A stretch of DNA of 7,441 nucleotides from Dehalococcoidia bacterium (lineage in GTDB: Bacteria > Chloroflexota > Dehalococcoidia > Dehalococcoidales > JAUVZE01). A program made the translations under genes and the position numbers. Shown here piece by piece: positions 1-5,403 of the stretch. Position 1 is the stretch's first letter; every line of letters begins with the position of its first letter. Below the pieces are notes generated by a model. That model was not told the origin of the DNA and ran no database searches. It worked only from the letters and a program-made list of their open reading frames with translations. Where the stretch lies: assembly GCA_030602665.1 (NCBI GenBank), contig JAUVZE010000051.1:1-7441 (forward strand), in the 5' to 3' direction.

Positions 1-495
1 CTAGCTGAACTCAGGGACCTAGCTGTAAGGGTAACCTCAGAGAGCACGGCTAGCCGGGATATAACTGAGGAGTATGTTGACCTCCAGTCCCGCCTCAAAA
101 ACGCTGAGGCAACGGAGAGCCAATACCTAGCCCTTCTGGCAAAAGCTACGGATGTAGAGGACATCCTCAGAATCTACGAACGGCTGTCTCAGGTACGGCG
201 TGAGATTGAGCAAATCAAGGGTCGAATGCAGTATCTAGAGCGAACCTCGTCCATGTCTCTGATAGAAGTGCGTCTGAAGCCTGAGGCTACTGCCAAGCCA
301 CTGGTTCGCGTTGGCTGGAATATTGTGGAGATATTTAAGTCAGCTATCCGTGGCATTGTTATCGCCGGGCAGGTTCTAGGCACTATAGCTATCTGGCTCC
401 TAATCTTCAGCCCTATTTGGGGGACTATACTCGGCATTATCTACTGGCGTCTCCGCAAAAGGAGAAAGGCTCAGCTTGAGAAAAAAGCTACCTAA
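1..495 (+). CDS. DUF4349-type membrane-anchored coiled-coil protein, C-terminal part
   Basis: The reading frame is open from the first base, so the N-terminus lies outside the window; 164 residues are visible. The segment around visible residues 18-90 contains SRDITEEYVDLQSRL, then a charged heptad-like region through VEDILRIYERLSQVRREIEQ and a short beta-like SMSLIEVRL. This order is characteristic of the DUF4349 family, whose members usually have an N-terminal lipoprotein or membrane signal, an extracytoplasmic coiled-coil domain and a C-terminal membrane helix. Here a hydrophobic helix spans about residues 118-147 and is followed by a basic tail (RLRKRRKAQLEKK), consistent with a cytoplasmic C-terminus. 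An internal ATG at 226 is not the start, because the family-typical sequence continues well upstream of it. The molecular function of the family is not established. The stop codon overlaps by 4 bp the end of a gene remnant on the other strand. Confidence 0.85.
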   Translation, partial: LAELRDLAVRVTSESTASRDITEEYVDLQSRLKNAEATESQYLALLAKATDVEDILRIYERLSQVRREIEQIKGRMQYLERTSSMSLIEVRLKPEATAKPLVRVGWNIVEIFKSAIRGIVIAGQVLGTIAIWLLIFSPIWGTILGIIYWRLRKRRKAQLEKKAT

Positions 496-608
496 TCGGG
501 TGAAAGCCGCTTCATAATATCTTCCTGCCATATTCCATCAGTGACGCCCACCACTTCATTCCTGGCAGCGTTGGGGTGGACCCGCACTGAAATTTCTACC
601 TTAGACAA
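492..608 (-). pseudogene. DUF167 (YggU-like) N-terminal remnant
   Basis: Reading the minus strand from a possible TTG at 608-606 gives 38 codons ending in TAG at 494-492. Residues 4-28 (VEISVRVHPNAARNEVVG, then VTDGIWQ) match the typical start of DUF167/YggU proteins, which begin with a beta strand ending in V-x-P-N-A. Complete members have roughly 70-100 residues and continue with a segment like APPVxGKAN, which is absent: after residue 28 the frame reads EDIMKRLSPD and stops. There is no room downstream for the rest, since the convergent DUF4349 gene ends there. No convincing ribosome binding site precedes the start. The simplest reading is a gene truncated by deletion, with the break near 525. 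A functional micro-protein is possible but less likely. The family assignment is from motif recognition only. Confidence 0.6.
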
Positions 609-694
609 TGAACAGCCTACTATTCTGATTCAAGCCGTAGTCCGGGTAATTATTAAAACTTTTAACTAGTTGCCAGCCAAGCTAATAGGCTCAG

Positions 695-880
695 CTATTC
701 AAATCCGCCCCGGGCAACCAGGCAGGTAATAGCCGCCACCAATAAAATTCCAGCTAACCCCAGCCAGTATATGCCAGTAAACCCGACAAAGACCATTGGG
801 ATTACTTCAGCAGCCGTAATAATACTCATAATTGTGCACAGTCCACCTAAGATACCCAGAACCAAAGCTAGCACTCCCAT
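695..880 (-). CDS. Small two-helix membrane protein, copy A
   Basis: This 61-residue protein is almost entirely hydrophobic. Predicted membrane segments are about residues 2-27 (MGVLALVLGILGGLC at the start) and 36-56 (YWLGLAGILLVAAI), joined by a short loop and ending in a small charged tail (ARGGFE). The ATG at 880-878 is preceded by a perfect AAGGAGGT ribosome binding site about 6 bases upstream, which strongly supports that it is translated. It is about 51% identical (31 of 61 residues by hand count) to the neighbouring copy at 984-1169, and the two occupy the same place in a 289-bp repeat. I see no separate strong promoter between them, so this copy is probably co-transcribed with the upstream one. 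No catalytic motif is visible and the function is unknown. Confidence 0.75.
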   Translation of the reverse strand: MGVLALVLGILGGLCTIMSIITAAEVIPMVFVGFTGIYWLGLAGILLVAAITCLVARGGFE

Positions 881-983
881 GATGAAACCTCCTTATTATT
901 TATTAACCAAACAGCGTTGTCTGCCCTTCGGCTTTACTGTCCTGACTTAAGCAATTGCCAGCCAACCAGGTTAATAGGCTCAG

Positions 984-1169
984 CTATTCATAGCGACTTT
1001 GAGCCAAAAAGGAAGCAATTGTGGCTAGAAGCAAAATTACAGCTAGGCTAAACCAGAAAGTCGCATCGAATCCGGCAACGATTAACGGTGTAGCCAGCGC
1101 GGCATTGATAATGCCCATAATGGCGCACAGTCCACCCAGAATAAACATAATTAAAGCTAACACTCCCAT
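984..1169 (-). CDS. Small two-helix membrane protein, copy B
   Basis: This 61-residue paralogue of the protein at 695-880 shares MGVLAL at the N-terminus, ILGGLC at residues 10-15, a GF pair before the second helix, the helix core LAxILL and the final Glu. Membrane segments lie at about residues 2-27 and 37-56. An AAGGAGGT ribosome binding site sits just upstream of the ATG. It is the promoter-proximal member of the pair: a good minus-strand promoter (TTGATT, 17 bases, TAAAAT) lies about 50 bases upstream in the intergenic region shared with the divergent hydrolase gene. Most substitutions between the copies are conservative hydrophobic exchanges, which suggests that both remain under selection. 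The role is unknown; a small membrane partner or a stress-related membrane peptide would both fit, but nothing here decides it. Confidence 0.75.
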   Translation of the reverse strand: MGVLALIMFILGGLCAIMGIINAALATPLIVAGFDATFWFSLAVILLLATIASFLAQSRYE

Positions 1170-1222
1170 AATAAAACCTCCTTGTTATTTTAGCTGAATA
1201 GTTCCGACCAGCGCTGAGCTTT

Positions 1223-1251
1223 ATTTTATTCCATAGCTACTATATAATCAA
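1223..1251 (-). promoter_or_regulatory. Promoter for the small membrane gene pair
   Basis: On the minus strand TTGATT (1251-1246) is followed after exactly 17 bases by TAAAAT (1228-1223), a good match to a housekeeping sigma-70-type promoter. The predicted RNA start is near 1216, giving a leader of about 46 bases before the copy B start codon. The -35 element overlaps the -10 candidate of the divergent hydrolase operon, so the two promoters may compete. Confidence 0.5.
1243..1248 (+). promoter_or_regulatory. Candidate -10 box for the hydrolase-radical SAM-amidase operon
   Basis: A perfect TATAAT lies 17 bases before the ATG at 1266. No good -35 hexamer is found at the usual distance; the sequence there is T-rich (around 1219-1226). 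If used, the RNA leader would be only about 10 bases, which agrees with the absence of a ribosome binding site before this start codon. It shares bases with the minus-strand promoter. Confidence 0.35.
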
Positions 1252-1265
1252 TAGCTGATAATACC

Positions 1266-1928
1266 ATGAAACTGACGAATAATCTATACTATTATCTGGA
1301 AAAAGGAATGCTAGACTGCAACACCTATGTGATTAAGGGTACCCCCACCATTATTATAGACCCCGGGTCTACTCAATTCCTAACCACACTAATACAGGCT
1401 CTGCACCAGGACGGTATTGACGCCAAAGATATTGACATCATAACCAACACACACCTGCATTGCGACCATTGCTCGGCAAATGAAGCCTTAAAGCAGCTCT
1501 CTGGAGCCAGAATCCTTTCCCACCCCCTACAAAACAAATTCTATAATGTAACCGTTATAGAGACAGCAAAATTCTTTGGTCTACCACCAATGGAGTTTGC
1601 CACCGACGGCTACATAGGCAATAACAAACTAGATACTGCTGATATGGAATTTGAGCTTATCCCCTCTCCCGGGCACTCACCGGATAGCATCTGCTTTTAC
1701 TGCCAAAAGGATAGACTTCTGATTTGTGGGGATGTCATCTTTGCAGGCAATACCGGCCGGGTTGACTTGCCTGGCGGCAACGCCGATGAGCTTAGGCATT
1801 CAATAGAGGAACTATCACAGCTAGAAATCAGCTATTTACTTCCTGGACATATGGACACCGTAACCAGTGCCGAGAAAGTAAGAAGCAACTTTGACTTCAT
1901 TAAAAGGAGCGTGTTGAGGTGGCTTTAA
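1266..1928 (+). CDS. Metallo-beta-lactamase-fold hydrolase (glyoxalase II-like)
   Basis: This 220-residue cytoplasmic protein has the complete metal-ligand set of the metallo-beta-lactamase superfamily: the HxHxDH motif THLHCDH at residues 62-68 (His63, His65, Asp67, His68), His137 in SPGHSPDS, Asp156 in LICGDVIF, and His195 in LLPGH. The GHSPDSICFY and GDVIFAGNTGRVDLPGG stretches resemble the glyoxalase II/hydroxyacylglutathione hydrolase-like branch, which hydrolyses thioesters and related substrates using two metal ions. It lacks an evident C-terminal glutathione-binding extension, so the real substrate is unknown. The N-terminal MLDCNTYVI is also typical of the fold. It is first in an operon with a radical SAM gene, which starts 10 bp before this stop codon. 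No ribosome binding site is seen before the ATG; the transcript may be nearly leaderless. Confidence 0.9.
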   Translation: MKLTNNLYYYLEKGMLDCNTYVIKGTPTIIIDPGSTQFLTTLIQALHQDGIDAKDIDIITNTHLHCDHCSANEALKQLSGARILSHPLQNKFYNVTVIETAKFFGLPPMEFATDGYIGNNKLDTADMEFELIPSPGHSPDSICFYCQKDRLLICGDVIFAGNTGRVDLPGGNADELRHSIEELSQLEISYLLPGHMDTVTSAEKVRSNFDFIKRSVLRWL

Positions 1929-3073
1929 TCAAGCAAGCACCACATTCCTTTGAACTGGGACCAATTAGACCACCAAGCGAGGCTCACTCTCTACTTATTC
2001 GGGTAACCAGAAACTGCCCGTGGAACCGGTGTAAATTCTGTCATACCTACAAAGGGGAGAGATTTCAACTCAGGCCAGTGGAAGAGGTGAAGCAGGATAT
2101 AAAAGCCGCCAAGGTTATCCAAGATGAAATAAAAGAGCTTTCCTGGAAATTCGGCTACGGAGGCAGAGCAAAAGAGATAGCCAGTATGATACTTAATAAT
2201 CCACCAAATCAAGCCTATTACAATGTAGCCTTGTGGCTCTACGCTGGTGGCGAAAGTGCCTTCCTGCAGGATGCCAATAGCCTGATTATGAGAACCAATG
2301 AGCTTGCTGAGGTAATAAGGTTCTTGAAGCAAACCTTGCCCAGTATTAACCGGGTAACTAGCTATGCCCGGTCCAAGACAGCCGCCAAAAAGAAGCTGGA
2401 GGAATTAATAGAGTTACATGAGGCCGGTCTTTCCCGACTGCATATCGGTCTGGAATCGGGATATGACCCGTTACTTCAGTATATGGACAAGGGGGTTACT
2501 GCCACTGACCACATTGAGGGTGGCAGAAAGGTGGTAGCATCAGGCATTTCATTATGTGAATATGCTGTCCTGGGACTGGGTGGCAGGAAAATGTGGCGAG
2601 AGCACGCTACCCAAACCGCCAGGATGCTAAATGAAATAGACCCTGATTTCATTAGGGTCAGAACCTTAACCATCAATAACCGGATGCCGCTATATAATGA
2701 GCTGGAAAACGGCACTTTTATTCGGTCGACAGACGAGGAGATTTTGGCAGAGGAAAAGCTTTTGCTTAAACACCTGGAGTGCCATTCAAGCTATGTCAGT
2801 GACCATATTACCAACCTGCTGCCGGAAACTGAAGGTAAATTACCACAGGATAAGGGGAAAATGCTGGCGATAATAAATAGATTCCAAGCGCTACCGTCTG
2901 AAGAAAGAACCAACTTTGTTGTCGGTAGGAGGGTCGGTATGTATGTCTGCCTGGATGACCTGTATGATATACACAAGCATCATATAGTTGAGCAGATTAT
3001 ACACAAGCTAAGTCAGGGTAGCAACCAGATAGATGATAAAACAATATACAGCTTAACCGAAGGATTTATATAA
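1919..3073 (+). CDS. Radical SAM protein with CX4CX2C cluster motif
   Basis: This 384-residue protein begins with GTG, supported by AAGGAG at 1904-1909, nine bases upstream and inside the preceding gene. The motif RVTRNCPWNRCKFCHTYKG places cysteines at residues 33, 38 and 41, a CX4CX2C spacing instead of the usual CX3CX2C of radical SAM enzymes. Other radical SAM signatures follow: the SAM-binding GGE at 110-112 (LYAGGESAFL) and LHIGLESGYDPLL at 174-186, a strand-loop common in HemN/MiaB/Elp3-like members. The N-terminal lead PPSEAHSLLIRVTRNCPW is, from memory, typical of a widespread uncharacterised bacterial and archaeal family with the same spacing. Chemistry on an unknown substrate, driven by a 5'-deoxyadenosyl radical from a [4Fe-4S] cluster, is expected. 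No extra cysteine-rich cluster domain is apparent; Cys213, Cys288 and Cys344 are isolated. The stop overlaps the next start by one base (TAATG). Confidence 0.88.
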   Translation: MALIKQAPHSFELGPIRPPSEAHSLLIRVTRNCPWNRCKFCHTYKGERFQLRPVEEVKQDIKAAKVIQDEIKELSWKFGYGGRAKEIASMILNNPPNQAYYNVALWLYAGGESAFLQDANSLIMRTNELAEVIRFLKQTLPSINRVTSYARSKTAAKKKLEELIELHEAGLSRLHIGLESGYDPLLQYMDKGVTATDHIEGGRKVVASGISLCEYAVLGLGGRKMWREHATQTARMLNEIDPDFIRVRTLTINNRMPLYNELENGTFIRSTDEEILAEEKLLLKHLECHSSYVSDHITNLLPETEGKLPQDKGKMLAIINRFQALPSEERTNFVVGRRVGMYVCLDDLYDIHKHHIVEQIIHKLSQGSNQIDDKTIYSLTEGFI

Positions 3074-3555
3074 TGACTAGCTTGGAACAAGAAGTTGGCA
3101 ATTTGCTACGCCGGAAAGGATTAACCCTGGGAGTGGTGGAATCAGCCACCGGGGGGCTAATATCTCACCTGATAACCAATGTCCCTGGTAGTTCAGACTA
3201 CTACCAAGGGTCAATTACCGCCTACAGCAATGAGGTCAAGATTAAAGCAATCGGAGTGAAGGAGAACACCATTAAGAAATATGGTGCGGTGAGCCATCAG
3301 GTGGCTGAGGAGATGGCCCAGGGAGGCAGAAAGGCATTAGCCGTAGATATATGTTTAGCTGATACCGGGATTGCCGGACCTAGCGGTGCTACCCCGGAAA
3401 AACCAGTAGGACTATTCTACATTGGCTTGTCACATCAAGCTGGGACCTACAGCCAGAGACACCACTTCCATGGAGACCGCGAGCAGAATAAGCAAGACGC
3501 CGCTGAAGCAGCCTTAGTTTGGTTAAAGCAATATTTAATAAGCTTAAATAACTAG
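3073..3555 (+). CDS. pncC: CinA C-terminal domain protein, NMN amidase (PncC-like)
   Basis: This 160-residue stand-alone CinA C-terminal domain has the usual length for the single-domain form, which lacks the N-terminal molybdopterin-binding-like domain of full CinA. Family hallmarks are VESATGG at residues 22-28 with the probable nucleophile Ser24, YSNEVK at 51-56, GAVS at 71-74, GIAGPSGATPEKPVGL at 99-114, and the late FHGDREQNKQDAAEAAL. Characterised members hydrolyse nicotinamide mononucleotide to nicotinate mononucleotide and ammonia, feeding NAD recycling. The ATG overlaps the preceding stop as TAATG and has AAGGA eight bases upstream, so translation is coupled to the radical SAM gene. 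ESATGG instead of the commoner ESCTGG, and GPSGAT instead of GPGGGT, are mild variants that keep the serine. The gene symbol follows function by similarity. Confidence 0.9.
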   Translation: MTSLEQEVGNLLRRKGLTLGVVESATGGLISHLITNVPGSSDYYQGSITAYSNEVKIKAIGVKENTIKKYGAVSHQVAEEMAQGGRKALAVDICLADTGIAGPSGATPEKPVGLFYIGLSHQAGTYSQRHHFHGDREQNKQDAAEAALVWLKQYLISLNN

Positions 3556-3619
3556 CCTGTAATCCCATAAACAATCCTGCCAGCTAAAACCACCAAAGGG
3601 AAAACCGAGAGCTTCCTTC

Positions 3620-4903
3620 ATGCTACGTAAAAGAAATCAAGCCGAGAACAGCCCATCTACTAAAGCCGGGCGAAAACTATCCTACGGCTGGGTGGTAGCC
3701 ATTGCCGGGGCTGGTATGCTTTTGGCGGCGGGCAATTTCCTATATACCTTTGGTGTTTTCGTCAAACCTCTCATCAATAAGTTTGGTTGGTCAAGAGCGG
3801 CTATTTCTGGCTGTGTCTCAATCAGGAGCATAGCCAGTGGTTTAGGCTCCCCCGTAGTCGGTGCCTTCAGCGATAGGTATGGACCCAGAAAGTTCATACT
3901 ACTGGGAGTCTTTCTAGCGGGGTTAAGCTACCTATTAGCCTCTCGTATAACTAGCCTCTGGCACTTGTATCTCTTTCTAAGCATCTTGACCGGTATCGGT
4001 ATAGCTAGCATGCTCGTCCCGGCAGTAGCTACAGCTACTAGATGGTTTGGTGGTAAATCGGCGCTAGCCAATGGTATTGTAATGAGTGGCTTCAGCATGG
4101 CGCAAATAATCCTACCCCCGATAGCGACCTACCTCATTGTGCAACATGGCTGGGAGACATGTTTTGTCATTCTCGGGATAGCAGCCTGGGTGCTAGGCAG
4201 TATGGCTTGGAACTTCATAAGAACACCGCCCAATACGGTGAACCAACCACGGACCGAGCCTGGAGAGGGGGACACTCCTAAAGCCGGTGAGACCCCATCT
4301 AGAGCCAAGGACGACTATACACTCTCAGAGGCATTGCGCACTAGAACCTTGTGGATAATGTTCCTGGTCTTTATGGTAGTTACCAGCAGCTATCACTTGG
4401 TAATAATTCACATCATAGCTGCGGCTATTGACACCGGCATAAGCCCTGAGGCAGCAGCTATTATTCTTACTTTAAGTGGTGTAACCAATACATTGGGCAG
4501 ATTAACTGGTGGTGGTCTCGCCAGTAAAATTGGCAATAGAATTGTCCTTGTCTTCTGCCTAGCCATACAAGCGCTGTCGCTTTTTGCCCTAGTCGGAGCC
4601 AGCGATTTACATGTTTTCTACATTATTGCCACGGTCTGTGGATTAGCCTACGGAGGGGTAATCCCCATTATGCCTACACTAGCCGGAAGCTTCTTTGGAA
4701 CTAGAGCAATAGGTTCTATCTATGGAACCCTAGTTACTGCTGGTACCGCCGGAGTAGCTATTGGCCCATTACTGGCGGGGTATATTTTTGATGTTACCGG
4801 TAGCTACTCTATAGCCTTTTTATCCGCAGCTATAGCTTTGGCGGTAGCCCTTCTGCTTTGTCTACTATTGAAGTCACCCCGGAGAAAAGCCCTTGCTACC
4901 TAG
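3620..4903 (+). CDS. MFS transporter, monocarboxylate/oxalate-formate antiporter type
   Basis: This 427-residue integral membrane protein shows about twelve hydrophobic segments in two bundles of six, separated by a hydrophilic loop at roughly residues 202-235 rich in Pro, Glu and Lys. The start of the first helix (YGWVVAIAGAG, then YTFGVFVKPL and FGWSRAAIS) is characteristic of the monocarboxylate/OFA branch of the major facilitator superfamily. MFS motif A appears as GAFSDRYGPRK at 81-91 between helices 2 and 3, with a degenerate counterpart GGLASKIGNR in the second half. Likely cargo is a small carboxylate moved by proton- or anion-coupled exchange, but the substrate cannot be read from sequence. 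The ATG lacks a strong ribosome binding site. The 64-base gap from the amidase gene shows no terminator, so read-through from the upstream operon is possible. Confidence 0.9.
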   Translation: MLRKRNQAENSPSTKAGRKLSYGWVVAIAGAGMLLAAGNFLYTFGVFVKPLINKFGWSRAAISGCVSIRSIASGLGSPVVGAFSDRYGPRKFILLGVFLAGLSYLLASRITSLWHLYLFLSILTGIGIASMLVPAVATATRWFGGKSALANGIVMSGFSMAQIILPPIATYLIVQHGWETCFVILGIAAWVLGSMAWNFIRTPPNTVNQPRTEPGEGDTPKAGETPSRAKDDYTLSEALRTRTLWIMFLVFMVVTSSYHLVIIHIIAAAIDTGISPEAAAIILTLSGVTNTLGRLTGGGLASKIGNRIVLVFCLAIQALSLFALVGASDLHVFYIIATVCGLAYGGVIPIMPTLAGSFFGTRAIGSIYGTLVTAGTAGVAIGPLLAGYIFDVTGSYSIAFLSAAIALAVALLLCLLLKSPRRKALAT

Positions 4904-4933
4904 CCTTGCCCGGTGTAAAACACATGTTTACCA

Positions 4934-4963
4934 TTGATTAATGGCGTTGCCTGAGTTTATAAT
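4934..4963 (+). promoter_or_regulatory. Promoter for the Nudix gene
   Basis: TTGATT (4934-4939) and a perfect TATAAT (4958-4963) are separated by 18 bases, in the 92-base gap after the MFS gene. A transcript would start near 4970 and have a leader of about 26 bases. This suggests that the Nudix gene is transcribed on its own rather than only by read-through. The leader contains no strong ribosome binding site. Confidence 0.5.
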
Positions 4964-4995
4964 TTATAGGCAGATTTAATAATAATTGGTAGACT

Positions 4996-5403
4996 ATGTT
5001 ACCAGAAAAACGAGTTGTTACCTGCTTTCTTGAATCTAATGGTGAGATATTGATTCTGCGACGTAGCGAGCAGGTCGGCAGTTATCAGGGGAAGTGGGCT
5101 GGGGTTAGTGGCTATATAGAGACAACTGCCGATGAGCAGGCGCTAGTGGAGATAGCAGAGGAAACTGGTCTATCTCATGAGGACCTTAAACTAATAAAAA
5201 GGGGGAAACCTTTATCAATCAAAGATGAAAGGCTTGGTGTTAAATGGGTGGTTCACCCTTATCTATTCCGCATAAAAGACCGGGGTAAAATCAAAATTGA
5301 TTGGGAACACAAAGAGGCTAGGTGGATAAAGCCTGAAGCAATAGGTAATTACCAAACGGTGCCTAAGCTCAAGGAAACGCTAGCCAGGGTATATGACGGT
5401 TAG
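4996..5403 (+). CDS. Nudix hydrolase with shortened Nudix box
   Basis: This 135-residue single-domain protein opens with the strand pattern RVVTCFLESNGEILILRRSE and GKWAGVSGYIE typical of Nudix hydrolases, which cleave nucleoside diphosphates linked to another group. The Nudix box runs from Gly39 to Leu59: ALVEIAEETGL keeps Glu52, Glu55, Glu56 and Gly58, the metal-binding helix. The box is two residues shorter than GX5EX7REUXEEXGU, and the usual Arg before the first Glu is Val51. The C-terminal part has WVVHPYLFRI and IDWEHKEARWI, then YQTVPKL. From memory, this tail and the short box recur in a Nudix group found near or fused to eIF-2B-like domains in some archaea. An eIF-2B-like gene lies next door on the opposite strand, overlapping by 4 bp. 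The substrate is unknown. Confidence 0.87.
   Translation: MLPEKRVVTCFLESNGEILILRRSEQVGSYQGKWAGVSGYIETTADEQALVEIAEETGLSHEDLKLIKRGKPLSIKDERLGVKWVVHPYLFRIKDRGKIKIDWEHKEARWIKPEAIGNYQTVPKLKETLARVYDG

Larger units (their letters stand above)
695..1169 (-). repeat. Tandem duplication with 289-bp period
   Basis: The two small membrane genes start and end exactly 289 bp apart. Similarity extends beyond the coding parts. Just past each stop codon is the block TAATAGGCTCAGCTATTCA (plus-strand reading, about 683-701 and 972-990), preceded by TTGCCAGCCAA (670-680 and 955-965). The ribosome binding regions are also nearly the same, with AACCTCCTT beside CACTCCCAT. The coding parts have diverged to about half identity at the protein level while the post-stop block stayed almost unchanged. 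This points to a direct gene duplication rather than chance resemblance. Confidence 0.75.

Noticed and set aside
189..437. Open frame on the minus strand opposite the DUF4349 gene
   Set aside because: It lies wholly antisense to a family-recognisable coding frame and has no ribosome binding site or recognisable protein features.
653..665. TTAAAA-c-TTTTAA palindrome as a terminator or operator downstream of the small membrane genes
   Set aside because: It is A/T only with a one-base centre, cannot form a stable RNA hairpin, and such words arise easily by chance.
1991..2332. 113-codon open frame on the minus strand within the radical SAM gene
   Set aside because: The plus strand encodes the cysteine motif and GGE of a known superfamily across this interval; the antisense product has no recognisable features.
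4915..4935. Terminator after the MFS transporter gene (GTAAAACA/TGTTTAC inverted arms)
   Set aside because: The stem is short, AT-rich and bulged, and no T-run follows, so it cannot be supported as a terminator.
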